A DNA stretch of 64,000 bases from Aldehydirespirator sp963662645 (GCA_963662645.2 OY759762.1:2852001-2916000), one strand, 5' to 3'. Counted from the first letter of the stretch, positions 53,026-61,535 are shown. Notes: a model not told the origin generated them from the sequence alone. A program made the numbers and translations.

Positions 53026-53077
53026 CGGAAGAACCGCACGGAAGAACCACCCGGAAGAACTGCACGGAAGAACCACC
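53026..53077 (+). repeat. Four 13-bp tandem repeats upstream of atpD
   Basis: CGGAAGAACCGCA, CGGAAGAACCACC, CGGAAGAACTGCA and CGGAAGAACCACC follow each other without a gap, then a shorter CGGATAGAAGGACA. They fill the atpG-atpD gap up to 24 bases before the atpD ATG. They supply purine-rich sequence that may act on translation of atpD. Confidence 0.85.
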
Positions 53078-53100
53078 CGGATAGAAGGACACGGATAGTC

Positions 53101-54564
53101 ATGACCCTCACAGAGTCCCGCCCCGCAGGTGGCGACACCGCTCTCCGCACCGGCCGCATCGTCGGCATCGCCGGCCCGGTCGTGGACGTGGAGTTCCCGC
53201 CCGGGCACCTGCCCGAGATCAACACCGAGCTCGAGTTCACCGTCACCGTCGACGGCGCCGACGTGCGGGTTCCCGCCGAGGTGGCTCAGCAGATCGGCGA
53301 CAACCGGGTCCGGGCCATCGCCCTCAAGCCGACCGACGGCCTCACCCGCGGCACCGAGGTTCGCAACACCGGCCACGGCATCCAGGTCCCGGTGGGCGAC
53401 GGCACCCTCGGCCATGTGTGGAACCTGATGGGGGAGTGCCTCGACACGCCGGGCTACAACACACCCGAGCGCTGGGACATCCACCGCCCGGCCCCCTCGT
53501 TCGACTCGCTGGAGCCGTCGGCGCAGATGTTCGAGACCGGCGTGAAGGTGATCGACCTGCTCACCCCCTACAAGCAGGGCGGCAAGATCGGCCTGTTCGG
53601 CGGCGCTGGCGTCGGCAAGACGGTGCTGATCACCGAGATGATCACCCGGGTGGCCACCAACCACGGCGGCGTGTCGGTGTTCGCCGGGGTGGGGGAGCGC
53701 ACCCGCGAGGGCACCGACCTGTTCCTGGAGATGGGCGAGACGGTGATGGGCGACGGCACCACCCGGGTGCTCGACAAGGCCGCCCTGGTGTTCGGCCAGA
53801 TGGACGAGCCGCCCGGCGTGCGGCTGCGGGTGGCCCTGGCCGGGGTGACCGTGGCCGAATACTTCCGCGACGTGCAGAACCAGGACGTGCTGCTTTTCAT
53901 CGACAACATCTTCCGGTTCGTGCAGGCCGGCTCGGAGGTGTCCACCCTGCTGAACCGGATGCCCTCGGCGGTGGGCTACCAGCCCACCCTGGCTGACGAG
54001 ATGGGCGAGCTCCAGGAGCGGATCACATCGACGCGGGGCAGGTCGATCACGTCGCTGCAGGCGGTGTACGTGCCCGCCGACGACTACACCGACCCGGCCC
54101 CGTTCACGTCGTTCACCCACTTCGACGGGACCACCGAGCTGAGCCGCGACATCGCCGCGCTGGGCATCTACCCGGCGGTGGACCCGCTGGCGTCCACCTC
54201 CACGATCCTCGATCCGCTGGTGGTGGGGGAGCGCCACTACGCGGTGGCCCGCCGGGTGCAGGAGGTGCTTCAGCGCTACAAGGAGCTGCAGGACATCATC
54301 GCCATCCTCGGCCTCGACGAGCTGTCCGAGGAGGACCGGGTGACCGTGGACCGGGCCCGCAAGGTGCAGCGGTTCCTGTCGCAGCCCATGTTCGTGGCCA
54401 AGAACTTCACCGGCCAGGACGGCATCTTCACCCCGGTGGAGGAGACCATCGAGTCCTTCGAGGCGCTGGTGAACGGCGACATGGACGACCTGCCCGAGCA
54501 GGCCTTCTACATGGTCGGCGGCGCCTCCGACGTGGAGCGCAAGGCCGCCGAGCTGCAGGCCTGA
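53101..54564 (+). CDS. atpD: ATP synthase subunit beta
   Basis: The 487-residue catalytic subunit has the P-loop FGGAGVGKTVLITEMI, the catalytic Glu in GVGERTREGTDL, Walker B VLLFIDNIFRF and YQPTLADEMGELQERI. It hydrolyses or makes ATP at the F1 interface. The ATG follows a region of 13-bp repeats. Its TGA is followed by four copies of a GGCCTGACATGG-type junction before atpC. Confidence 0.96.
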   Translation: MTLTESRPAGGDTALRTGRIVGIAGPVVDVEFPPGHLPEINTELEFTVTVDGADVRVPAEVAQQIGDNRVRAIALKPTDGLTRGTEVRNTGHGIQVPVGDGTLGHVWNLMGECLDTPGYNTPERWDIHRPAPSFDSLEPSAQMFETGVKVIDLLTPYKQGGKIGLFGGAGVGKTVLITEMITRVATNHGGVSVFAGVGERTREGTDLFLEMGETVMGDGTTRVLDKAALVFGQMDEPPGVRLRVALAGVTVAEYFRDVQNQDVLLFIDNIFRFVQAGSEVSTLLNRMPSAVGYQPTLADEMGELQERITSTRGRSITSLQAVYVPADDYTDPAPFTSFTHFDGTTELSRDIAALGIYPAVDPLASTSTILDPLVVGERHYAVARRVQEVLQRYKELQDIIAILGLDELSEEDRVTVDRARKVQRFLSQPMFVAKNFTGQDGIFTPVEETIESFEALVNGDMDDLPEQAFYMVGGASDVERKAAELQA

Positions 54565-54565
54565 C

Positions 54566-54613
54566 ATGGTCGTCCGTGCTGCCGAGCTGAGCTTGCCGGG
54601 GTCGAGGGCCTGA
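54566..54613 (+). CDS. 15-residue mini-ORF after atpD
   Basis: ATG 54566 lies one base after the atpD stop. The frame of 15 residues ends at TGA 54611-54613, again one base before an ATG. It is probably a coupling spacer made by junction duplication. Confidence 0.35.
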   Translation: MVVRAAELSLPGSRA

Positions 54614-54614
54614 C

Positions 54615-54707
54615 ATGGTCGTCTGTGCCGCCGGGCTGAGCGTCGGGTTGAGGCCTCACATGGCTGCCGGTGCTGCCGGGCCGGGCGTCCCAAGGCTGAG
54701 GGCCTGA
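54615..54707 (+). CDS. 30-residue mini-ORF before atpC
   Basis: ATG 54615 opens a frame that reads through the third junction copy, where TGA has become TCA, and stops at TGA 54705-54707, one base before the atpC ATG. The frame is kept across two repeat units. Confidence 0.35.
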   Translation: MVVCAAGLSVGLRPHMAAGAAGPGVPRLRA

Positions 54708-54708
54708 G

Positions 54709-55107
54709 ATGGCCGTCGAGCTCGACGTCGAGTTGGTGTCGCCAGAGGAGGTGACCTACTCGGGCACCGCCGAGATGGTGATCGTGCGCACCGTGGAGGA
54801 GGGCGACATCGCCTTCCAGGCCGGCCATGTGCCGTTCCTGGGCGTGCTGGCCCCCTGGTCGGTGGACGTCCTGCGCCCCGGCGGCGAGCGCGACACCTTC
54901 GCGGTGCACCGCGGCTTCGTCGAGGTCAGCCACAACAAGGTGACCATCCTCTCCGACGTCTCCGAGTCCGCCGACGAGATTGACGTCGCCCGAGCCGAGC
55001 AGGCCCGCCAACAAGCCACCGAGGCCCTCAAGTCCAACCCCGAAGACCAAGCCGCCACCGCCGGCCTAGAACGCGCCGAACTCCGCCTGAGGGTCGCTTC
55101 CGCCTAA
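54709..55107 (+). CDS. atpC: ATP synthase subunit epsilon
   Basis: The 132-residue subunit has the beta-sandwich part (MAVELDVELVSPEEVTYSGTAEMV, GDIAFQAGHVPFLGVLAPW) and a C-terminal helical part (ARAEQARQQATEALKS, AGLERAELRLRVA). It regulates rotation and ATPase activity. It ends the atp operon. ATG 54709 is fixed by the family N-terminus. Confidence 0.93.
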   Translation: MAVELDVELVSPEEVTYSGTAEMVIVRTVEEGDIAFQAGHVPFLGVLAPWSVDVLRPGGERDTFAVHRGFVEVSHNKVTILSDVSESADEIDVARAEQARQQATEALKSNPEDQAATAGLERAELRLRVASA

Positions 55108-55206
55108 CAGAGACGAGCCCGTGCGCAAACGCGGTTAGAGATCATCTGTAGTGCAGTTTGGAGATCAATCGCAGCGCACTTTGGAGACTGTTCGCTATTG
55201 GTGGCG

Positions 55207-56187
55207 CTAGAGGTCGCGGGCTTTGCGGTGGCGGTGCCGGCCTTCGATGAGGCGCACGGTGCCGGACCGGCTGCGCATCACCAGCGACTGCGTGTGGCAG
55301 TAAGTCGCGTCGAAATGGACGCCCTTGAGCAGGTCCCCGTCGGTGACTCCGGTGGCGGCGAAGAAGCAGTTGTCGGTGTTGACGAGGTCGTCCTGGGTCA
55401 GCACTCGCTCCACTTCGTAGCCCTGCTTGATCAGGGCTTTGCGTTCGTGCTCGTTGCGAGGCCACAGACGGCCCTGCAGCGCACCGCCCATGCACTTGAT
55501 GGCGGCTGCGGTGATCACGCCCTCGGGCGTGCCTCCGATGCCGAAGAGGACGTCGGCGCCGGTGTTGGGCCAGGCGGTGGAGATGGCCCCGGCCACGTCG
55601 CCGTCGGGGATCAGCCGGATGCGAGCGCCAGCCTCGCGGACCTCCGCAATCAGATCGTCGTGGCGGTCGCGGTCCAGAATCACCGCGGTGATGTCGCGCA
55701 CGAACTCGCCTTTGGCTTCGGCCACGGCCTTCAAGTTCTCCGTCGGTGTCTTGGTGATGTCGATGAGATCGGCGGCCTCGGGGCCGGTGGCGATCTTCTC
55801 CATGTACACGCACGGGCCGGGATCGAACATCGTGTCCCGGTCGGCCACCGCGATCACCGACAGGGCGTTGGCCCGTCCCAGCGAGGTCAGGGTGGTGCCG
55901 TCGATCGGGTCGACGGCCACGTCGGTCTGGGGCAGCTGCCCGTTGCCGACCCGCTCGCCGTTGTAGAGCATGGGCGCCTCGTCCTTCTCGCCCTCTCCGA
56001 TCACGACGATGCCGTCCATCGAGATGTCGCTCAGCACCCTGCGCATGGCGTCTACGGCGGCCCCGTCGGCGCCGTCCTTGTCGCCCCGACCCATCCAGCG
56101 GGACGCAGCTATGGCCGCACCCTCGGTGATTCGCACCAGCTCCAGCGCGATGTTGCGGTCGGGTCTGGGATGCGTTGAGGCCACCAT
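55207..56187 (-). CDS. glpX: Fructose-1,6-bisphosphatase class II
   Basis: The 326-residue enzyme begins RPDRNIALELVRITEGAAIAA. It has VIGEGEKDEAPMLYNGE and VAVDPIDGTTLTSLG, the metal-binding GlpX motifs, and GVITAAAIKCMGGALQGRL. It catalyses the gluconeogenic removal of phosphate from fructose 1,6-bisphosphate. It is convergent with the atp operon, with about 100 bases between. Class II is the usual FBPase of actinobacteria. Confidence 0.94.
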   Translation of the reverse strand: MVASTHPRPDRNIALELVRITEGAAIAASRWMGRGDKDGADGAAVDAMRRVLSDISMDGIVVIGEGEKDEAPMLYNGERVGNGQLPQTDVAVDPIDGTTLTSLGRANALSVIAVADRDTMFDPGPCVYMEKIATGPEAADLIDITKTPTENLKAVAEAKGEFVRDITAVILDRDRHDDLIAEVREAGARIRLIPDGDVAGAISTAWPNTGADVLFGIGGTPEGVITAAAIKCMGGALQGRLWPRNEHERKALIKQGYEVERVLTQDDLVNTDNCFFAATGVTDGDLLKGVHFDATYCHTQSLVMRSRSGTVRLIEGRHRHRKARDL

Positions 56188-56255
56188 GGACGCGAACCTA
56201 TCCGACGCCAGACATCAAGGCGTGCCGCCCCGATCCCGGTATAGGCACGCCTGAG

Positions 56256-56471
56256 GGCGGCGGCGCGTGGTGGGTTGTCTTCGGGTGTGTGCGGGTAGTC
56301 GCCTGAGGCGAGCGCGTGCGCTTGGGGGGCGGCGGCGCGTGGTGGGTTGTCTTCGGGTGTGTGCGGGTAGTCGCCTGAGGCGAGCGCGTGCGCTTGGGGG
56401 GCGGGGGCGCGCGGTGGGTTGTCTTCGGGTGTGTGCGGGTAGTCGCCTGAGGCGAGCGCGTGCGCGCCTCT
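56256..56471. repeat. Three 72-bp tandem repeats upstream of glpX
   Basis: TGGGTTGTCTTCGGGTGTGT starts at 56271, 56343 and 56415, and each unit ends in GTAGTCGCCTGAGGCGAGCG. Units are almost identical, with a small hairpin TCGCC-TGA-GGCGA in each. As 72 is a multiple of 3, frames stay open on both strands, but the predicted peptides are not convincing. The array lies between the divergent glpX and the 383-codon frame downstream. Confidence 0.88.
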
Positions 56472-56544
56472 GAGGGGCAACGGGGTGTCGTCGGTGGGTG
56501 TCGGGCCGTTCGGGAGGACCGCAATAGGACGACGGGGTGGCAAG

Positions 56545-57636
56545 ATGGTTGTGATGTCAGCCGCGCTTCGAGACCGGTTCCGCCGCGGCTCTGCGGAAGC
56601 CGAGCCCGAGCCGTTCTCTGACGGGGGCGTTCCCGGAGAAGGCGATGCGGGTGAGTGGCTGGCCTACGAGCTCCACGCATGGGCGCTCGAGAGTCGGGTG
56701 ATGCTGCAGCAGTTGCTCACCGTCGACAAGGTTGTTCACTCGTGGCAGGGCACGACCTTGATGGTTCACGAGTCGCTGGAGGAGAAAGTCGACAGCCTCG
56801 TGGACGAGGTCGAGGAGGCCGAGAAGGCGCAGGAGGCGACCGCCCGCCCCATCGGCCCCGAGGACCCTCTGACTGCCTTCGAGCTGGCCGAATGGCCCGA
56901 GGCGCTGAGGGCCGAGCTGTTGGAGCGACTGGAGCAGGCACGCGTGCCCTACATTCTGGACACCGAGGGCGACACTGCCGGGGACGAGGTCTTCGAGGGC
57001 GAGGCCGGCGGGCGTGTTTCGGGACTGGGTGATGTCGGCGTGGGTGACGCCGCCACGGGTGACGCCGCCACGGGTGATGTCTTCGAGGGTGATGTCAGCG
57101 GGCGTGTTTCGGGACTGGGTGATGTCGGCGTGGGTGACGCCGCCACGGGTGACGCCGGCGTGGGTGGCACCGACGAGGGGGACGCTGGCGTAGGTAAGGC
57201 AATTGGGAATGAGGTTGCCTTCGGCGGTGACTCCGCTGATGACGCCGAGTCGGGCGAAGTCTTCGACCTGCTGGTCCGTGAGGCGGACGAGGAGCGTGTG
57301 GAGTTGCTGATCGACGATCTGCTGGCCCGCGAGGAGGAGGCCGACTTCGAGGAACTCGACGGCCTCGAGGTCAACGACCTGCTGAGCGACCTGTTCGTGG
57401 CCTGCGATCGGCTGAGGCGCGATCCTGGCGATCTCGACGGTATGCGAGGCGTGGTGACCAACGCTCGGAGGATTGCTGGCGTGCGGACGCCGTTCGGCTT
57501 CTCCGCTACCAACTGGCGGACTCTGCGGCACTCGGTGGGTGAGCTGCTCGACTTGGTGGAGAGCGATGACACCGATACTGACGATCTGCGCGAGTTTGCC
57601 CATCGCATGAGCGACACGCTCAGGATGCTGGTGTAG
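56545..57636 (+). CDS. Acidic repeat-containing protein of unknown function
   Basis: From ATG 56545 the protein has 363 residues and is not recognised. The N-terminal part is helical (GEWLAYELHAWALESRVMLQQLL, then SLEEKVDSLVDEVEEAEKAQEA). A Gly/Asp/Val-rich middle contains two near-identical units GRVSGLGDVGVGDAATGD about 33 residues apart. The C-terminal 110 residues (LLIDDLLAREEEADFEEL, then RDPGDLDGMRGVVTNARRIAGVRTPFGFS) look like a compact helical domain. It has no signal or membrane segment. The following gene is also repeat-rich and acidic, on the same strand. Confidence 0.65.
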   Translation: MVVMSAALRDRFRRGSAEAEPEPFSDGGVPGEGDAGEWLAYELHAWALESRVMLQQLLTVDKVVHSWQGTTLMVHESLEEKVDSLVDEVEEAEKAQEATARPIGPEDPLTAFELAEWPEALRAELLERLEQARVPYILDTEGDTAGDEVFEGEAGGRVSGLGDVGVGDAATGDAATGDVFEGDVSGRVSGLGDVGVGDAATGDAGVGGTDEGDAGVGKAIGNEVAFGGDSADDAESGEVFDLLVREADEERVELLIDDLLAREEEADFEELDGLEVNDLLSDLFVACDRLRRDPGDLDGMRGVVTNARRIAGVRTPFGFSATNWRTLRHSVGELLDLVESDDTDTDDLREFAHRMSDTLRMLV

Positions 57637-57712
57637 ACGCACGGCCGGAACCCGCCGCTCGCAACACTGGCTTCTAACCTGACTCTCAACCTGGGCCCCT
57701 AGATTCTCGGCC

Positions 57713-59608
57713 ATGGCTGACGAAGACACTCCCGTCGAGGACACCGAGGATGCTGCGGTTGGCGGACAGGCTGACGAAGGCACCTCCGTTGAGGACACCG
57801 GGGATGCTGCGGCCGGCGGGCCGACCAAGGAGCCTCCCGTCGAGGACACCGAGGATGCTGCGGTTGGCGGGCAGGCTGACGGAGGCACCTCAGTTGAGGG
57901 CGCTGGGGATGCTGCGGCCGGCGGGCCGACCCGCCCAGACACACCAACAGGCGGCCACGCTGATGTCGAGGACGCCGCTGGCGAGAACGCCCGGCTAGCG
58001 GGCACCGATCCAGAGCACAAGGCAACCGAGCGCACACCCCCGAGGAGCGCGGCCCGGGTAGCAGCCCTGATCGCGGGCGCTGTGCTCGCCAGTGCGGCGG
58101 CCATTGTGGGCGCGGTATGGGCCATCTCCGCCATTGTCGACGATGACGACGACTACTACCGCGTCCGCGACTACGCGGCGTCCTTCGACCGCGAGCGGCC
58201 AAGGGCCGGCGAGTGGGGCGGAGGCGCCGAAGCGGACGACGATCAAGGCTGGCGCTACGACCGTGATCGCGGCCGTGATCGCGGCGACGGTGGCGACCGC
58301 GGCGATCGCCGCGACCGTGGCTCTCGTGAGCGAACTGATCGGGGCAAGGACGCAAGAGAAGGCTTCGATGGTGAGGGTTTCAGGTGCGGAGGCTTCGATG
58401 GTGGGGGTTTCAGGTGCGGAGGCTTCGATGGTGGGGGTTTCAGGTGCGGAGGCTTCGATGGTGGGGGTTTCAGGTGCGGAGGCTTCGATGGTGAAGGTTT
58501 CAAGTGTGAAGGCTTTGAGTGCGGAGGCTTCGAGGATGACGACCTCAAGGGTGACGGCAGGGAAGGCGTCAGCAAGAAGAGATCCGAGAGCCGCAGGCCG
58601 AGTGAGCGGGGCGGTGCCGACGAGTGCCGGACGATCTACCGAGCCGACAGCGGTGAGAATGCGTTCACCATTCTGGTTTGCAATGCTCCGGGAGTTGGGC
58701 GGCCGGGATCCGTTCTGCCCGACGACGGCGGCTATTTCAAGTTCAAGAGGCTTCCGCGAAGGGCACTTCCCTACTTCGACATGGGCGGCGAGCAGTCGCC
58801 CTTCAAGGGTCTTGAGTGGCTGTTCGGTCCCGGCCTGGGACCGTGGAATCGCGACGGCGGGCCCGTCGAGGATGGTTGGCCGTTCAAGGACGCCCGGCCC
58901 TCCGAGGACAGCTTGCAGTTCGATCTCGAGGAGTTCCTTGGGGAGTTCTTTGGTGATGGGCTGCCGTTCCGGGACGGGGAGTTCTTCGAGGATGGGCGGT
59001 TCTTTGAGGATGAGCAGTTCTTGGAGGAGGGCTTGCCGTTCGATCTCGAGGAGTTCCTCGGTGAGCTCTTCGAGGATGGGGAGTTCTTCGAGGATGGGCG
59101 GTTCTTTGAGGATGAGCAGTTCTTGGAGGAGGGCTTGCCGTTCGATCTCGAGGGGTTCCTTGAGGAGCTTTTCGAGGATGGGCTGCCGTTCCGGGATGGG
59201 CGGTTCTTTGAGGATGAGCAGTTCTTGGAGGAGGGCTTGCCGTTCGATCTCGAGGGGTTCCTTGAGGAGCTCTTCGAGGATGGGCTGCCGTTCCGGGATG
59301 GGCGGTTCTCCGAGGACGAGCCGTTGCCTGATCTCGAGGATGGGCTCTTTGAGCGGGGCGAGCGGGGGTTCCGGTTCCGCGGCGATGGGAGCTCGAACGG
59401 CTTCTGTTTCCGCTTGGACGACTCCGAGACGTGCGGCGACCTCGACGATCTGTCCGACGAGGAACGCGAACAGCTCGGCCAGATGATGGAGATGTTGGAT
59501 GGTCTCGGCCTGGGAGACTTCCTGGGCGGGCTGCTGGACTCGCTTGACGAGTGGGAGTCCGGGTTGTCCGGGTCTTCCACGAACTCATCGGGCGCTACGG
59601 GTGCGTGA
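57713..59608 (+). CDS. Large acidic single-pass membrane protein with three repeat types
   Basis: The 631-residue protein has no recognised domain. Residues 1-80 hold two copies of a 33-residue acidic unit (VEDTEDAAVGGQADEGTSVE). A membrane helix lies at about 115-142, followed by Asp/Tyr residues and an RDRG-rich basic patch (180-212). Residues 217-273 are 10-residue repeats GGFDGGGFRC, each with a cysteine. Residues 400-545 contain three or more 32-residue units with FFEDEQFLEEGLPFDLE. The C-terminus is Ser-rich. The chain after the helix is probably outside the cell; Cys and Phe periodicity suggests a structural or adhesive role, which is inference. Confidence 0.65.
   Translation: MADEDTPVEDTEDAAVGGQADEGTSVEDTGDAAAGGPTKEPPVEDTEDAAVGGQADGGTSVEGAGDAAAGGPTRPDTPTGGHADVEDAAGENARLAGTDPEHKATERTPPRSAARVAALIAGAVLASAAAIVGAVWAISAIVDDDDDYYRVRDYAASFDRERPRAGEWGGGAEADDDQGWRYDRDRGRDRGDGGDRGDRRDRGSRERTDRGKDAREGFDGEGFRCGGFDGGGFRCGGFDGGGFRCGGFDGGGFRCGGFDGEGFKCEGFECGGFEDDDLKGDGREGVSKKRSESRRPSERGGADECRTIYRADSGENAFTILVCNAPGVGRPGSVLPDDGGYFKFKRLPRRALPYFDMGGEQSPFKGLEWLFGPGLGPWNRDGGPVEDGWPFKDARPSEDSLQFDLEEFLGEFFGDGLPFRDGEFFEDGRFFEDEQFLEEGLPFDLEEFLGELFEDGEFFEDGRFFEDEQFLEEGLPFDLEGFLEELFEDGLPFRDGRFFEDEQFLEEGLPFDLEGFLEELFEDGLPFRDGRFSEDEPLPDLEDGLFERGERGFRFRGDGSSNGFCFRLDDSETCGDLDDLSDEEREQLGQMMEMLDGLGLGDFLGGLLDSLDEWESGLSGSSTNSSGATGA
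58375..58500 (+). repeat. 30-bp tandem repeats encoding GGFDGGGFRC
   Basis: TTCGATGGTGGGGGTTTCAG plus GTGCGGAGGC repeats about four times with few changes, flanked by diverged units. Low divergence suggests recent expansion. It encodes the cysteine-bearing decapeptide array of the membrane protein. Confidence 0.9.
58970..59320 (+). repeat. 96-bp class repeats encoding FFEDEQFLEEGLPFDLE units
   Basis: The string GGTTCTTTGAGGATGAGCAG followed by TTCTTGGAGGAGGGCTTGCC recurs at about 58999, 59099 and 59202. Surrounding GATCTCGAG/GAGCTcTTCGAGGATGGG blocks are reused in varied order. They encode the Phe/Glu-rich array. Confidence 0.85.
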
Positions 59609-59695
59609 TTTATCGGCATGAGCTTCGTTCCTGGCGTGCGCGGCGGCTTCGCCCGGGCAGGGTCGCCGAGAGTTCCTGCCCGCTAGCTTGGCCTG

Positions 59696-60424
59696 GTGCT
59701 GCTGGCTGAGCTGGAGATCTTCCACTCCAGACCGATAGCCCCCACCCGCCGGATCTCCATCGGCCGGACGTGGCTGCCCGGCTCACGCGACGGTTCCTGC
59801 CCGGGTTCCGGAAGCCTGCTGCTGGGCGCGGTGTGCGCTCGTTTCGGGTCCGGTCTCACGCCCGATCTGCTGGGGGAGGTAGCGGAGCTCGTGCACGAGT
59901 TGGAGCACGAGCGACCCGTGGCTCAACCCCGGCTGCGCCACCGTCTGCAGCGGGATCGGGTCGGCCTGACCCGCAGCCGCCAAAGGCTCTACGGGTCTGA
60001 CGGCGATGGTTCCATCGAACGGTTGACCTGCGAGTTCGACGGCTCACGGGCCACCGCGAGTCAGCTCGTGCTCGGATCGGCCTACGCGGCTGGTATGGCC
60101 GGTGCGGCGGTCCGCGGCGAAGCGCTCCGAGCAGTTCGCAGGGGTCTGGCCTGGCGGGGCGATGTCGGACCGGCTCTGTTCAGGTACCTCGCGTCCGGTC
60201 AGCCGGCATCGAGGCCGGCCCGGGCCATCGCGGATCCCGTCGGCTGGGCCCTGGAGGTTCTGGGGCTCGACCGTGAGGTCGAGCTGCCGGCGCAGGCCGC
60301 GGTCCGACGGGGCTTCCGCGAGGCGTTGCGGGCTGCCCACCCCGACTTGGGTGCGGCCGAGGCCGAAGCAGCCGACCGCATCGCAGAGTTGAGCGAGGCC
60401 CGCCGGATTCTCTTGGCCCGGTAG
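59696..60424 (+). CDS. J-domain-like protein of unknown function
   Basis: The 242-residue protein has an unrecognised N-terminal part (GSLLLGAVCARFGSGLTPDLLGEVAELVHELEHERPVAQPRLRHRLQRDRVGLTRS). Its C-terminal 70 residues are like a DnaJ domain: DPVGWALEVLGLDREVELPAQAAVRRGFREALRAAHPDLG contains the HPD motif, followed by EAADRIAELSEARRILL. J-domains stimulate Hsp70 ATPase, so it may be a DnaK co-chaperone. GTG 59696 is the first start. It is convergent with meaB. Confidence 0.68.
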   Translation: MLLAELEIFHSRPIAPTRRISIGRTWLPGSRDGSCPGSGSLLLGAVCARFGSGLTPDLLGEVAELVHELEHERPVAQPRLRHRLQRDRVGLTRSRQRLYGSDGDGSIERLTCEFDGSRATASQLVLGSAYAAGMAGAAVRGEALRAVRRGLAWRGDVGPALFRYLASGQPASRPARAIADPVGWALEVLGLDREVELPAQAAVRRGFREALRAAHPDLGAAEAEAADRIAELSEARRILLAR

Positions 60425-60569
60425 GGCAAGGGTTGTGTTCTGCCCGGCTAGCGGGTCCCGTAGCAGGGTCAGTAGGGTCGACGGCTGGAACCCGTTGCTG
60501 ACGCCTTGGCCCGGTGGCACTCTCCGGCCTGACGCCCGCTCCTCTCCGCGGCAGGCGAATCACTCTGGG

Positions 60570-61535
60570 TTAGCTGGAGGGCTGGTCGCCCAACAGGTGC
60601 TTGCTGAGTTCGGCCGCCGTGGCGGCGGGTGTCCGGCGGCCCTCGAGTGCCTCTGTCAGAACGTCCGGTTGCGTGCTGAGGTACTGCGATGCGGCGGTGT
60701 CCAGTTCCCGGCTGACTCGGTCGAGCACCTCCTGGTGGATCCTCGATCGGCGGCGGGCTTGCAGTTGGCCTGTGTCAGCCAGGTGGGCTCGGTGGTCTGC
60801 GATGGCCTCGAGGACCTGGCCCGCCCCGTTGCCGGTGGTGGCCGTGGTCATGATGATCTCCGGCCGCCAGTCCTGGGTTAGGCCCGTCAGGCGACCCAGG
60901 TCGAGCATGTGCTCCAGGTCGCGGCGGGCGTCGTCGGCGCCGGGCCGGTCGGCCTTGTTTACCACCAGCACCTCGGCCACTTCCAGCAGGCCGGCCTTGT
61001 TGGCCTGCACGGCGTCGCCCATTCCGGGGGCGACCATCACGACGGTGGTGTCGGCGGTGCGGGTCACGTCGACCTCGACCTGGCCCACACCCACCGTCTC
61101 CACCAGCAAGGGCCCGAAGCCGCAGGCTTCGAAGAGTCTCAACGCGCCCGGCACGGCCAGCGCCAGCCCGCCGGCGTGGCCGCGGGTGGCCATCGAGCGG
61201 ATGAACGCCCGGCCGGCGGCTGCCCCGTCCATCCGGACGCGATCGCCCAGGATCGCCCCGCCGGTGAGCGGTGAGGACGGGTCCACGGCCAGCACTGCCG
61301 GTCGGCCTCCCCCGTCAGCCATCCGGCTGACGAGGTGTCCCACCAGGGTGGACTTGCCGGTGCCGGGGGCGCCGGTGACTCCGACTACGGCAGCGGAGCC
61401 CGGCGCACGGCTGCGCACCAGCTCGGCGATCTCGTCGGCGGGCTCGCCGCCCCGCTCCATCAGGGTGAGCAGCCGGCCCAGCGCCCGCCGCTCGCCTGCG
61501 ACGGCGCGCTGGAGCAGTTCGGCGGGTTCGATCAC
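60570..61535 (-). CDS. meaB: MeaB/ArgK-type G-protein chaperone of acyl-CoA mutase
   Basis: The protein (321 residues from GTG 61535) has G1 VVGVTGAPGTGKSTLVGHL, the VDPSSPLTGGAILGDRVRM motif specific to MeaB, VETVGVGQVEVDV and VVNKADRPGAD (NKxD). It guards methylmalonyl-CoA-type mutases, gating B12 loading by GTP hydrolysis. It follows the mutase subunits on the same strand, as expected. TTG 61568 is an alternative start, but GTG 61535 is preferred because a duplicated copy of the 5' end upstream closes exactly on it (GTGA). Confidence 0.9.
   Translation of the reverse strand: MIEPAELLQRAVAGERRALGRLLTLMERGGEPADEIAELVRSRAPGSAAVVGVTGAPGTGKSTLVGHLVSRMADGGGRPAVLAVDPSSPLTGGAILGDRVRMDGAAAGRAFIRSMATRGHAGGLALAVPGALRLFEACGFGPLLVETVGVGQVEVDVTRTADTTVVMVAPGMGDAVQANKAGLLEVAEVLVVNKADRPGADDARRDLEHMLDLGRLTGLTQDWRPEIIMTTATTGNGAGQVLEAIADHRAHLADTGQLQARRRSRIHQEVLDRVSRELDTAASQYLSTQPDVLTEALEGRRTPAATAAELSKHLLGDQPSS

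Larger units (their letters stand above)
54558..54712 (+). repeat. Four-copy repeat of the stop-start junction between atpD and atpC
   Basis: GGCCTGACATGG at 54558 and 54607, GGCCTCACATGG at 54652 and GGCCTGAGATGG at 54701 recur at 45-49 base spacing. The DNA between has related GTGCTGCCGrGC strings. The first contains the atpD stop and the last the atpC start. Confidence 0.8.

Noticed and set aside
56256..56471. Tandem 72-bp units considered as a CRISPR array
   Set aside because: There are no unique spacers between repeats and no cas genes; it is a simple tandem repeat.
56109..56543. Minus-strand repeat peptide frame overlapping the glpX start
   Set aside because: The frame exists only because the 72-bp period is a multiple of three; it overlaps glpX and lacks a ribosome site.
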